Source: Megaleporinus macrocephalus
Lineage: Eukaryota; Chordata; Actinopteri; Characiformes; Anostomidae
Reading direction: 5' to 3'
Assembly (NCBI GenBank): GCA_021613375.1
Contig: CM038709.1
Coordinates: 39,081,656 to 39,145,655, forward strand
DNA length: 64,000 bases
Position numbers and translations under genes: made by a program
Part shown: positions 33,985 through 45,597 of the stretch, piece after piece
Numbering within the stretch: the first letter of the stretch is position 1
How the letters are laid out: the number at the start of each line of letters is the position of its first letter
The notes under the pieces: generated by a model
The model's input: the letters and a program-made list of their open reading frames with translations, nothing else
What the model was told of the DNA's origin: nothing
Database searches by the model: none

Positions 33985-34400
33985 ACAACCACCTGGGACA
34001 CCACCAACACTGTCCCCATCAGATAACCAGCACTTAAAGCTTCATCTTTGACATGGTTAACATGAAGCTCTACTCTTGTCTCAGATCTGAAAACATCTAC
34101 AGGTGTTTCTGTCCATCCTTCCACTGTGAGAAAACACCCCAGTGCTCTGGGTCTGTAAGGATGCGTTGCTGTTCAAGAAGCTCCTCCCTGAGGAGATAAA
34201 AAAGGAGATACAGACACCTCATCAAAGAAGCTGCTGGTGTTCTCAGAACAATAGACTGACCATCTCAGAGTCCAGACCTCAAACTGAACATGAATGTGTT
34301 TAGGATTACTTCTAAAACTGAGCTTTGGAGGTGAGGCTGAAGATGAGTCTCCTGAAAAGTATGGAAGCTGTAATAAAGGTTCACAGTGGACACACCCAAC
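33985..34400 (+). pseudogene. Decayed Tc1-like transposon, family Y copy 2
   Basis: This is the inverted partner of 29905-30449. It contains TGTCCCCATCAGATAACC, TCAGATCTGAAAACATCTAC, TCCTTCCACTGTGAGAA and GACCATCTCAGAGTCCAGAC. The last phrase corresponds to the Tc1-like ISESRPQT segment. Frames are broken. Confidence 0.55.
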
Positions 34401-34892
34401 CCAACATGTAATATCATATGTTCCCATTTTTTTTTTTGGGGGGGGGGGGTGTTCTGACAATTAATAATGAATACCTAAACAGAGCGTGCTGTCAGGGATG
34501 TACGTTATAAAGAGGAATTGATGTGTGCACCTGCCTACCGGTCTTCTGTGATTACGAAGCAGTCACGCAAAAGACTTACTCAAGGGCCGTTGCCATCCAG
34601 CACGTAGCTACAGCGAACTGATGGATGTGCGAGGTTTAAATATAGACTGAAATGATCAGTTTGATCACTCTGAACTTTCCTGAACTCTCCGTGTAGGCAC
34701 ATACGTGCTGTTTCATTAGCCGGTTTTTCATATTGGAGTAAATTCTCTGAATTCTGATAAAGCACGGTGTGAGTGTGGGTGCACAGTAGGGGTGTAATGA
34801 TAAACTCATTTTATTTCGTACCATTAAAAGGAAAGAATATACACTTCACAAGTAATTTATCAGGAGCACACTGGCTGTCTGTTTTTATCAGC
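34401..34892. other. Intron segment, no element recognised
   Basis: Contains a T-run/G-run at 34429-34449. Otherwise non-repetitive intron sequence without a recognised gene. Confidence 0.4.
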
Positions 34893-35465
34893 TCCACTTA
34901 CCACATAGGAGCACTTTGTAGTTCTACACTTACAGGCTGTAGTCCATCTGCTTCTGTATATATCTGTATACTTTATATTACCCTGTTTTTCAGTGGTCAG
35001 GACCCCCACAGGACCACCGCAGAGCAGGTATTCTTTTGGGCAGTGGTTCATTCTCAGCACCGCAGTGCTGAAGTTTTGTAACACCTCAGTGTCACTCAGT
35101 GGTTCTCCAACCAGAAATATGCTATCCCAAGACCACAGTTCAGGACTGGAGGATGACCAAAACAACTGTGCAGCAGCAGAGCTATTGTCTTTATTGCCTT
35201 TACATCTACATCTAAGGTGGACCAGCAAGATAGGCGTGTCTAATAGAGTGGACAGTTGGTGGACACTCTAGCAGTGCTGCTTTGTCTGATCCATTTATAC
35301 CAGCACAACACACTTACGCAACACTAACACATCACTGTCACTGCAATGCTGGGAATGACCCACCACCCAGATACATGTCCTCTGGGGGCCCTGTGGGTGT
35401 CCTGGCCATTAAAGAACAGAGTAACAAAGTATCCACAGTACAGATGGACTACAGTCTGTAATTGT
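34893..35465. mobile_element. Foldback (long inverted repeat) element, copy 2
   Basis: The termini GGAGCACTTTGTAGTTCTAC and (inverted) the TGGACTACAGTCTGTAATTG region mirror each other. The inner arms GTCAGGACCCCCACAGGACC and CCCTGTGGGTGTCCTGGCC also pair. It is more diverged than copy 1 and has an asymmetric middle. Non-coding. Confidence 0.8.
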
Positions 35466-35497
35466 AAAAACTATATATATATATATATATATATATA

Positions 35498-36006
35498 CAC
35501 TACCGCTCAAAAGTTTAGGATTATTTTAGAATTTCATTTCATGCAATTCACAAACAATATTGTCCATTTCACAATTAATTTAAGTGTATCAGATGATTTT
35601 TAAAGAACAAAAATGTTTGTATTAAAGTCTATTTTTGTATAGAGGCTTATTTTGCATATAGTCCTATTATCAGCAATTCTCAGTCCTCTGTCTAAATCTC
35701 CTGGTACGGCCGCCAATCCAAGTTAAGGATGTTATTGTGCTAATTGGTTGTTAGGACACTCTTGCTCAATTGGGATGCACAGCTGAAAAACATTCTACTA
35801 ATAAGTGAGTATAAAAGGGAGAACAACATTCTAGGTTAGTTTAGTATCTGAAGCATCAGCAGTTGATGGCTTGCTGACCGACTCACAATGACCAGAAAGA
35901 AACAACTTTCTTTAGAGACCCGTCAGTACATTGTTGTGTTAAGGAAGAAGATACTCCATTAAAACAAGAACATTTCACTGTGATCCCAAACTTTTGAGCG
36001 CTAGTG
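35498..36006 (+). mobile_element. Internally deleted Tc1-like element, copy 1
   Basis: The ends CACTACCGCTCAAAAGTTTA and (inverted) CACTAGCGCTCAAAAGTTTG are flanked by TA, within an (AT)n run. Near the right end a + strand start reads MTRKKQLSLETRQYIVVLRK, the N-terminus of a Tc1-like transposase, which then runs directly into the right terminal repeat. Nearly all of the transposase is deleted. An inverted copy with the same structure lies at 58373-58897. Confidence 0.85.
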
Positions 36007-37041
36007 TATATATATATATATATACACTTACACAATTTCCTTGAGATCTATGTAATAAGATGAGAATAGTAACTCGAGTGAGAACAGTACCTACCAGTGA
36101 GTGTGGAGAAATCATATGTGGCTTTTCCGTGATTGTAGCCTAATATACTGTGAACTTTACTCCTAAATAAGTTTTAAGTATTTTTTTGAACTAGCCCACA
36201 CTTTTGCAGCAAGTAGGGTTAACTCAATCAGGCTAATTATTTCATATAGTGCCTCCAAGCTGTTAACTCTTGAATTAGTTTGGTTGACTTGAATCTAATA
36301 GCCTTGCTCACATAATGTATTGGCATCAATTAGAACAGCTCCATTATATTAAGTGCATTGTTTCATACAGTAATGAACAAATGGCTTAGATCCGAATCTG
36401 TAATCACCTGTTTCTGAAGACTATAATCGTGCAATGCATATTAGCCATGCTGTTAGTGTTCCAGACTGAACGGTTAAGCCTGAACACAAGCCACTATGAC
36501 TGTGAGAATAGCAACAGCATATCAAATACATCGAAACCTCACAATCATCAGGAGGACAGCTTATGGCACAGAAACAACAAAGATATGTATATTATTATCT
36601 AAAATAATAAGAGCTTATTAGCAGAAACCAACAGAGCTGCTCAATGCTTTGAATGCTGAGAAGCATATTGGACAAAATACTCTTCAGTCTGTTGGACTTA
36701 TCCAGATTAACTGATCTTAACTAAATTCGTCTAAGTAACAGCGTGTTAATAGATTTATGTTAAATTTACTCAAATAAATAAAGTTACTACGATTATTATT
36801 TTTTATGGTTTACAGCTGGTGGATCTTTTCTTACAGTGGGGGATCTATAGTAAGCTTGTCGAATCAAAGCCAGGGACCCTGCCTTTTGCATCCCTGAGCG
36901 GCCATGTTTATATAGGCTAGACTTCTTCCAAGATTAAACACAGTCTTTGTGTAACAAGTGACCATATGAGCACAGACAGGAATAGACTGATCAGAATTCA
37001 CACCAAATACACATACATATACAGTACAATACTGAATATAA
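36007..37041. other. Intron segment, no element recognised
   Basis: AT-rich, non-repetitive sequence apart from a short TA run at 36007-36024. No exon is recognised. Confidence 0.45.
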
Positions 37042-37459
37042 ACACTCAAGTCACATTATTATGACCAGTTAATATGCAGAGTAACTGCCATGTGCAGCTA
37101 GGCGGACTGGGGGACTCAGTAGGGTTCTGGTAGCGTGGCGGAAGATCCATAGAGCCAACACCACAATTGAGGTGGTCCCAAAGATGCTCAATTGAGTTCA
37201 AGTCTCAGGAATTAGGGGTCCTAAGTCTTAGTCAGCTCTTCCAATGTGGGACATTTCTATCCATGTGGCGTGACGCATTGTTGTGTCTCCATAGAAAGAT
37301 CTCACCCCAGATCCCAGTGAAGACTATCAGCATATATGGGTGTATGAGACCTGCAAGGATGGATTCATACCCAAATGCCTCGAAAACATTCCCCAGACCA
37401 TAACCTACATGCTGCCACCACAGAAAGTAGGAAGAGGTCATAATAATGTGACTCGACTG
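37042..37459. mobile_element. Non-autonomous DNA element with AGTCACATTATTATGACC termini
   Basis: AGTCACATTATTATGACC (37049-37066) and GGTCATAATAATGTGACT (37437-37454) are perfect inverted repeats of 18 bp. The interior is related to 52084-52531 (GGACTGGGAGACTCAGT, CAATGTGGGACATTTCTA, AAAACATTCCCCAGACC). Superfamily unassigned, with weak Tc1-like resemblance in the partner copy. Confidence 0.75.
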
Positions 37460-37545
37460 TGGAGTAGCATATAGCAGCAGTACCTTCAGGCTCCTCCAAG
37501 CCACCAGTGCTGTTGTTAGTTGGCTGCTTATTGATTTACGTCACC

Positions 37546-37719
37546 CAGCGTTTCTCAACCACCGGCCCTGGTGGCACCCTGTCCTGCACGGTTTAGTGGA
37601 TTCCCTGCTTTGACACACCCCTCCTGCAACTCTGAAAGAACTTGCTCATGAGCTGATAAGTAGAATCAGGTGTGTTGGGGCCAGGGAGCCCCCAGGACCA
37701 GGGTTGAGATGTGTCCTGC
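37546..37719. mobile_element. Small palindromic hAT-like element
   Basis: CAGCGTTTCTCAACCACCGG at the left and CCAGGACCAGGGTTGAGATG at the right are near inverted copies. CAGTGTTTCTCAACC is a hAT-type terminus common in fish. Inner phrases also pair (GTGGATTCCCTGC with GGCCAGGGAGCCC, loosely). Non-coding. Confidence 0.6.
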
Positions 37720-38219
37720 TGAAGGTGCTGAGAGGTTTCACTGCCATTTGAAAGCTGTATTTAAACAAGAGCACTATAATCATGGAGTATGTCTCTCCAG
37801 CATCTGAGCTTCTGGAACGAGGAAGGCGCATGAGTTTTAATGTATAACCTTTAACATCATTCGATTCACTCAGAAAGCTTCACTATACCAGTAGATCAGT
37901 TTAGCTTATATCACCACATGGGCAGGTTTCAAATATTTCTAAAGCAGCTAGGATTAAAAACGTCTCGCCATAAGCCGCCCCAAACTTGAAGACCCTGATT
38001 TCTCGGCTCTGTGTGCGCAAACTCTTCGCTGTTTACAGGTAAACAGGCCAATTCCGTTCCGGCTGTATTAAAATGTCAAGCGCGTCCGTTAATTTTATTT
38101 AATTTAATTCTTTATCTTCAGTGCCTCTCGTTCGCTGGCGAGTCTGCAGGTTCTTAAAGTACAAACGGTTGGAAATCAAGTTTGTTTGCCCAAACTCTCC
38201 CTCAATCTGTCTTTTTTCT

Positions 38220-38224
<5 letters not shown>
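37720..38224. other. Intron segment, no element recognised
   Basis: Non-repetitive intron sequence, moderately GC-balanced at 37960-38100. No exon signal is recognised. Confidence 0.4.
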
Positions 38225-38259
<35 letters not shown>

Positions 38260-38269
38260 GTCTGGAAGA

Positions 38270-38331
<62 letters not shown>

Positions 38332-38666
38332 TGTTAAATTATACCCTGTATGTTGCCAAGCTGGAAATAGAAAGGCAATAATTATCCCGAGCATCCTCAT
38401 GTAAATCATGTGAAATCAGGGGATTCAAATGAGGTGAGCTTTCTGGGAAGCGAAAGCGAGATAAATAGAGAAAAGGAAAGAGAGCGAAGGAGAGAGAGAG
38501 AGAGAGAGAGAGAGGGAAGGAGCGAAGAGAGAGGGAACAATGGGGAGGAGGAGAAATGTCAGCGCTGCAGACAGACAGCTCAAATCCTGTCATTAAAATT
38601 TGACCAGTGCGCTGCGGGGACGAGTTGACAGACTGACGCGGAACTGCATGGTGTCTTTTTCCCCCC

Positions 38667-38725
<59 letters not shown>
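38225..38725. repeat. Cluster of (CT)n, (TG)n and (GA)n microsatellites
   Basis: (CT)n at 38225-38257, (TG)n at 38271-38329, (GA)n at 38488-38514, (TG)n at 38670-38697 passing directly into (GA)n at 38698-38724. The unique sequence between them (38340-38480, 38520-38660) is not recognised. Alternating purine-pyrimidine tracts of this length can adopt Z-DNA; this is known biophysics, not shown here. Confidence 0.95.
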
Positions 38726-38727
<2 letters not shown>

Positions 38728-39420
38728 TGTGTGGGTGTGTGGGTGGGTGTACCGTGTGTGCATGCGCCTGCTCCTGCTCTTGCTCTGGATCTGTATGCAG
38801 CAACTCCATGCAACAGATGCAAGGCTTGCTGTAGCTGCCACCAATTTCTGGGATGCGCTGCAGTTTGAAGTGTGTTGTGGTTTTTGTTTTGTTTTTGTTT
38901 TTGTTTGCATTGTGGGGCGAAGGGAGCATGATGTATGTAATCACAGAAATCCATAAGGAGCTGCAGCTCTGCTAAGGGTGCACTGAAATTTTGCCTGCTG
39001 GGAAAAAAGAACAAAAAAAAGACCCTCAGTTTTTGGCAGCAGGAAGAATAAATGCCACTTCATCCAAATAAATATGGCAACGTACCTGATATTTAAATAC
39101 TTAGGATGTGAACAAAGTCATTCAAAGTGGGTTAATGTGAAACTCCTCACTCTAGAGCTGAGCTCAGTAATAGGTGGAGCGCGGTCCGGTTCCAGACCCA
39201 GGTGTTGTCCAATGCGGACCTGAAGTGATAATCTATTCAGAGCAATTTATTGTTGACTGTGTTTGTTTTAAGAGGCGGAGCTTTTCTTTTCTTTATGGTA
39301 TATGGGCTTTGTGGCGCAGTGCGTTCTGACACATCTGATTGCTCCTCAGCCAATCAGATCTGTGCAAATTCGGGAGTGCGGCGAGCACGCAGGCGAGGTG
39401 CGAATCAAGAAGCAGCAGTC
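38726..39420. other. Intron segment, no element recognised
   Basis: Non-repetitive intron sequence containing a short T/G-rich run at 38876-38906. No exon is recognised. Confidence 0.4.
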
Positions 39421-40143
39421 GGAAAATAAAGTAAGTCAGAGAATAAAGCGAGACGGAATATAAAGTGAGTCGGAGGATAAAATGAGTCAGAGAATAAAGT
39501 GAGTCGGAATATAAAGTGAGCCGGAGGATAAAGCGAGTCAGAGAATAAAGTGAGTCAGAGAATGAAGCGAGTCAGAGAATAAAGTGAGTCGGAGAGTAAA
39601 GCGAGTCGGAGAAAGAAGTGAGTCAAATAATAAAGCGAGTCCGAATATAAAGTGAGTTCGAGAATAAAGTGAGTCAAATAATAAAGCGAGTAAGAAAATG
39701 AAGTGAGTCAGAGAATAAAGCGAGTCAGAGAACAAAGTGAGTCAGAATATAAAGTGAGTTCAAGAATAAAGTGAGTCAAATAATAAAGTGATTTAGAAAA
39801 TGAAGCGAGTCAGAGAATAAAGCGAGTCAGAGAATGAAGCGAGTCGGAGAATAAAGCGAGTCGGAGAATAAAGCAAGTCGGAGAATAAAGCGAGTCAGAG
39901 AATGAAGCGAGTCGGAGAATAAAGCAAGTCGGAGAATAAAGCGAGTCAGAGAATAAAGTGAGTCAAATAATAAAGTGAGTCGGAGAATAAAGCAAGTCGG
40001 AATATAAAGTGAGTTGGAGAATAAAGCAAGTCGGAATATAAAGTGAGTTGGAGAATAAAGCAAGTCGGAATATAAAGTGAGTCGGAGAGTAAAGCGAGTC
40101 AGCGAATAAAGCGAGTCGGCAAATAAAGCGAGTCGGCGAATAA
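39421..40143. repeat. 17-bp minisatellite, about 42 copies
   Basis: The unit is GAGTCGGAGAATAAAGC with variants GAGTCAGAGAATAAAGT, GTCGGAATATAAAG and GTCAAATAATAAAG. It starts after unique sequence at GAAAATAAAGTAAGTCAGAG and ends at GGCGAATAA before an A-run. The - strand frames across it are repeat artefacts. Confidence 0.95.
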
Positions 40144-40439
40144 CTATTGTGCTAAAAAAAAAAAAACCTCAACTGCAAAAATCGAATGTTCAACCAGGAA
40201 TGGACCGAGATTTTTGTTCTTCCCACATGCAGCTCCAAACCAACAGGTTAACAAGAAGACACGTTTTATTTACTGTTTCTATAAATAAACACTTTAAGAT
40301 GCACTTTTATCAAAATAATTCATTTTAATGTAGCCCTTGTTTTTACTTGAAGTGAGAAAAAACATTTATTAGAAGTTTTATAAATAATTCTAAAAAAATA
40401 TACTGAAATATACTGAACGGTATATGTGATTTGTTGGTC

Positions 40440-40800
40440 TTTCAGTTGCTGATGGTACAGCCAGAGCTGTTTACAGTGATGGTGATGGGAACCAAACGTC
40501 CATAGGGTTGAATGGCTCTCAAAGCTCCTTCACTGAAAGTCACCTTATAAAAATGGCTGATGAAGGCAGTTGATGCCTAATTAATTGATAAGAAAGACAC
40601 AAGATGGAAGTTATAGGGCAAAAACAATCCCCCAGGATTTCTGCTGTTCTACCTTCGTCAGTGTTCCGTATGTAAACTCCGTAGGCTTGTGTAGGTTTAC
40701 TGGTGGTTTTGTTAGTAAATACAAATGTCTGTATTTGTGTTGGACATGATGACCCCTGGTTCCCATCACCACCGCCACCAAAAGACTAAGAGCCATTCTG
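40440..40800. repeat. Interspersed repeat, family Z, inverted termini
   Basis: TTACAGTGATGGTGATGGGA at the left and CTGGTTCCCATCACCACCGC at the right are inverted partners, as in 18700-19800. Probably a foldback-type non-autonomous element. Confidence 0.5.
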
Positions 40801-43045
40801 TCTGACTGACTTTGTTCGCATCAGGAACACTCAGATATGCAGGAATTCCCGTTAACACAGGCCCACAGTGACATGGCAGATTATTTCAATGAGAATGAGA
40901 TTGAAAATGAAATGAAACACAGTTTGTTGTTTGCAGTCTGTTGTTTACAGTGCAAACATGTTCAAACAGTTTGAGCAGCAGTAGACAAACAGTCTGAATA
41001 TCAGTCGCATAATACTTGGTCACGGCTTCTGTGATTATAATTACTGGTCATGATGAATATCAGGAGAGGACACAACTTTTCCACCACAGGTTTGTTATAA
41101 TTTGAAAACATGAACATTTGTTGGTCTTAGATGACCAACTGTTCACTGTTGACAAAGACTTTGGGTTTAGTGGCGTACTCTATGGTCTGCATACAGTATT
41201 ACAGTACACTGTATGTATATAGTATATAGTATGCTGCATACAGTAATCTCTTTAGTATGTTTATTTACTGTAAATAGTTTTTGTATTTAATCGGGAATTT
41301 CTATTTCGGTGCATCACTTATCCTCACTTTGGATTGAGATATGAATTGTTCTAATAATTCACATCATAACAAATGTTCTGCGTTCTTCATTGCATGCTTG
41401 AGTAACCAAATGTGCAACAGTTGCTAAAATGTTGTGTTGCACCTGTACAGCCTTTATTTCGATGGTCCACTGTAGATGCCCACCTTTCCATTCCCATATA
41501 TTCCGATATTGTTGTGTATATTAAGCTTAGCTTGTACAGCATAGATGGAAATATTATAAACCAGATAGCAGAAGATCTTATTAATTAAGAAATTAATAAA
41601 ATAGAAAGAATATAATTATCCGTTGCAAGCAGTTTCTTAATAACTCGTCTGCCTCCGAATTTGACCACCACTATTCAAGTATGAGGAATTCTGGATGTTA
41701 ATGTGTGAAATGATAAGTTAGTTCTCTGTGCAGAGGAATCATCTGCAGCTCTGGACATCATTCAGGACACGTTTACAGCTTTCTACGAAATTAGAAACAT
41801 TAGCATCAAGTATTTTAAACGCAACTCTCCGCAACAAAAGTGCTTCCAGACTTTGGAATCATTATAACTTTTTTCCTATATGTAGAAGCAACACTGACCA
41901 TTACCTCAACCCAGAATCTAAACCTTATCCTAAGCCTAACACTGTTGTACTGCATTGAACTACAACTCGTAACTCATTCATCTAGGAAAAAGTTTCCCTC
42001 AACTGGGAATCCTTGGAATATCAGGATGGTGTTTTCAGCTCTGGCCTTGTTCAGACTGCCAGCCCAAATCTAAATTTGGATCCAGATTGCATCCAGATCA
42101 ACTTTAGATGGTCTGAAAAAATTAAATCTAATTTCTGCCAATCAGACACAAACCACATTTGGACTTGGTTTTCAAATATAATTCCAGTCTTTTTACTTAT
42201 ATATCTGTCCAGACACACGGGCCACTCCGAATCAGATTTCAAAGTATTTTTACGTCACTTGCAACACAAACAACAGCGCCAAATCCAGAGTGACGGAATT
42301 GCCGGGATTCAAGAAGAGCGCTGAAGAATCCTGTTAATGCCAGATAATTTCTACTCATGAACAAGATGGTGCAGCTCCATCTCTCCTGCGTCTATGTTTG
42401 AAGTCCGCTTCACCAACGTAGCTACGTAGTTATATGTAGGTTGGTGATGTCACACAAATCTCAGTTGCAGTCTTCTTGGTAGATCTGATTTGAGGAACAA
42501 ATCCAGTTTGCCTGAAGTCTGAGCCTCAAGATATGTGGTCGTAGCAACTCAGACAGTCAGCAGTACTAAATGATGGTATCTCTACTCTTTAAGTAAGGTT
42601 AACTCTGGATCTGCCAGCTCACATGCACAGTTGAGTATATAGTTTGACCATTGACCTTGAAGGTTGCTGTTCTGAGAGGACATTGAAGTTGTCACTAATG
42701 CTAGGTGGCCAGTTTGTTATGGTCGGTACCCTGTTTCATAGAAGTCTTCCCCCTAAACTGAATGCGCAGGACTCATTCCAAACTCCGACGTCCCACCTCC
42801 AACAAACGCAGCCTTGTAATGAGCATACGTCCGTAAACTAGAGGAGACCATCAAAATAAAGCGTGTTTAATAGAGTTAGAGTTCAGCCATTGTGTAATCT
42901 TTGGAACTACTTTGTGTGTTGTTGGTTCCCCTTTTATTTACTTTGTTCATTCGTTGGGCTTATTGATTTCTTTGCTTTTCTTTTTTTTTATTTTGTTGTT
43001 GTTTCTTTTCTCTCCTAACGCGGCTTGCCTCTTACCCATGCCAAG
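40801..43045. other. Intron segment before the candidate microexon
   Basis: Long AT-rich intron sequence. 42060-42300 contains phrases (CAGACACACGGGCCACTCCG, CCACATTTGGACTTGG) resembling a dispersed fish repeat that I cannot name. From 42960 to 43040 the sequence becomes pyrimidine-rich (TTTCTTTTCTCTCCTAACG and on), consistent with an acceptor region. Confidence 0.4.
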
Positions 43046-43066
43046 CTGGCTGATTCCAGTGATGAG
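43046..43066 (+). CDS. rab3gap1: Candidate 21-base alternative microexon of rab3gap1
   Basis: Twenty-one bases encoding LADSSDE lie between an acceptor (TTACCCATGCCAAG) and a donor (GAG|GTAACC). Both flanks are phase 0, exactly as needed to fit between the neighbouring exons. Inclusion would insert seven residues between SAQR and AALLAP. As I recall, two human RAB3GAP1 isoforms also differ by seven residues (981 and 988), which fits a conserved alternative microexon. The upstream 90 bases are pyrimidine-rich. The weak points are the shortness and the imperfect acceptor context. Confidence 0.65.
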
Positions 43067-43459
43067 GTAACCACCGGCAACATCTTCTCTCACTTTCCCT
43101 CTTCCTCCCCTCCGGGTCGACTTTCAGTCGCCCCGTCAAACTTCATCACCCACCCGAGTCGGGAATAAATGATCAGTCCGCTGAAGGTTCATCAATGATT
43201 AAAGTTATAGGGGGGCTGCTAGTAGCTCGTCCATTGTCCAAAAGGTGTGCTAGTATGAGGTACAGTGCGTTCACAGCGGTGGGCCTGTTGCTTTTTGAAC
43301 CCTTCCCTTTTATGTCCAGTTCCTTTTTTTTAAAATAAAATAATAGCCGGTCTACAGCTAACCAGTCATTGTTGTTGCCTCCCTCTCATTCATCTCCTCA
43401 TCGGTGCCTTGTAATGAAAAGGGTTTGCTGATGGATGTGGAGGTCAGTATGTCCTTTTA

Positions 43460-43463
<4 letters not shown>

Positions 43464-43541
<78 letters not shown>
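43464..43541. repeat. (TA)n microsatellite
   Basis: Uninterrupted TA run about 400 bp downstream of the candidate microexon. Confidence 0.97.
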
Positions 43542-43542
<1 letters not shown>

Positions 43543-45345
43543 AATAATGTGTAAAACATAATGTATGTATGTATTTTAGCTTTGCTATTAGGACCAAAGT
43601 ATTGATTGTCCTTTGAGTTTTTTTTGGTAGTCTTCGAAATCCTAGCCATTCCACAGTAGTCTTTTGATGGTGTCTTTTTGAGTGTACCTCCTTACTCCGC
43701 CCCACACCTTCCCTCATTAGATGAAATCTCATGGTTGTGATAAGACATTTGCTAATTCACAATTAGTTTGCTAATTAGCGAGATTTGTTCCTCCTCTGGA
43801 AAAAGAAATGGAATTGTATCAATTTGCTAGATTCCCGGTCCCAACGGTCTTCCTTTTAAGTCTTAGAGTCTGTAATGAGGAATTTTGGGTAGTGTTTCCA
43901 GCCTTTGTGTCTCATTTCTCCTACGCTTGAAGTCAAACATGTTGAATGTTGTCAGAGAGTCGTGGTCACCAACTATATGCCTGAAGATTCACTGTTCCAT
44001 GCTGACTTTCCTAAAAGCATCCTAGTTCAAGATGATTCTTAAATGGTAGAGCAAGCATCACTCTAAGCAAACTCTTTCTCTCTCTCTTTCTCAGTTCCGT
44101 GGTCTTTGGGAAACTGGGCCCTGTAGAGTTTCAACCTGCATCTAATGCTGCTTTGATGACAATTGGCAGCTTGGAGTTTTCCAACTCAGAATCTCCTACT
44201 TTCTAGCTGAAAGAACTTGCGCAGTGTTTTGAAGACGGGGGGAAAATAGACCCCCGCAGTAAGCTAGCTGCTAAAGTGTTTCTGTTTGAACTTGTTTGTT
44301 TAGTGCTTCAGTTATTTTATCATAAGTGGATCTAGGCTGTGGCAGTTCATAAATCCTGAAAAATGACCCGAAAGCTTGAAATTTGATCAGATATCCTCCA
44401 CGGCTTTACCCCTTCCAATTATCCAAGGGCCTCTCCAAAGTTTACTGACATATTATACACAAATAACGTAAACTAAGCTCCTCTGTGGAAGTTGCCATGC
44501 TGAAATGATGGCACGGGTTAGCAACCAAGTGGAAAGTGGGAAGTTTTCCGACCTCCTTGTGGAAAAAGTCCACTTGAACATTCAGCTAACTTGTAAATAA
44601 TGGCGAATACCTGCTTACTAAGCCCTTAAGAAACTCTCAGCTTTGGATTTTTGAGTTGGGTTATCAGTCAGAAAGATTTTTCTCACTTGGAGGGCGGAAA
44701 CTTTTCTTTCCAGTTCCCTCCTGATTATGAAGGCAGCATACTATCATTCTTTATGTTGACATTACTGCTTACTGGAGAAGGTACAGCAGAATAAGGTGGA
44801 ACTGACTTGCATGACTGTAGATCTCCAAGACTAGGGTTGGTGACCACTGCTTTTAAGGCTTAAAGTAGTATGACAGTCTAGGTACCCTTAAGAACAGTGT
44901 TTTAACATAACTGTCCAACTGCAGTCCTGGTAAACCAACTTCTTACAGTGGGAGTTTCATGTTTTTCCTGTTCTAACGCACCTTAATCACGAGGGGGTTG
45001 ATAATTAGGGATTGCTCCAGGTCTGGAGATGGGAAACATTGTATAAAAAGTAGGTATCCCCAATTTTCCTGCTGGGGACTCACCACCTTGCACAGTTTAA
45101 GCTATTCCTGGCTCGACACCTTCAGAGCTACAAACATTATCATCATCCGGTGTTATCAGTCAACCAGTATATTGGCTAGGTTCTTAAAGATAACAGTGAG
45201 CTAGTGAACTGGATCAAGGAATACATTAAACTGTAAGTGCAGTGGGTCCTCAGAACCCCCTGTAATGACAAGCATCTGAAAATCTGTGGGAAAGAAACAA
45301 GCTTTAGGGTTACTCACTTTTCTGAACGTCTCTTGATCTATGTAG
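43542..45345. other. Last intron segment
   Basis: Non-repetitive intron. Near 44820-45030 the phrase TAGGGTTGGTGACCACTGC and the GTCTGGAGATGGGAAAC context resemble pieces of a small hAT-like repeat (compare 53353-53544). It ends with the acceptor TGATCTATGTAG before the last exon. Confidence 0.4.
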
Positions 45346-45597
45346 GCTGCCCTGTTGGCTCCATTGGAAGACGATCCCAGCAGAATGGGAGGATCTGAGG
45401 ATCGAAAGCCAATGGGAGGAGGAGGAGGTGGTGTTCCTGATTTCCCACCCCCAGCTGGACGGGAGATTCTCCTGCGCACTTGTGTGCCCCGGCCCGCGCC
45501 ATACTCCAAAGCCTTGCCCCAGCGACTCTTCTGCGTCCTCATGAGGGAAGAATTCCGGCTAGCTGGGGCATTTTCATCCGACACGTCTTTCTTCTGA
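45346..45597 (+). CDS. rab3gap1: rab3gap1 last coding exon with stop
   Basis: It encodes 83 residues and TGA. After AALLAPLEDDPSRMGGSEDR come six consecutive glycines and then the conserved tail: DFPPPAGREILLRTCVPRPA, PYSKALPQRL and RLAGAFSSDTSFF. The last 50 or so residues match human Rab3GAP1 closely and end at the same residue. The N-terminal part of the exon is variable; the glycine run (45414-45431) replaces the human polar segment. Acceptor CTATGTAG with a modest pyrimidine tract. Confidence 0.97.
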   Translation, partial: AALLAPLEDDPSRMGGSEDRKPMGGGGGGVPDFPPPAGREILLRTCVPRPAPYSKALPQRLFCVLMREEFRLAGAFSSDTSFF

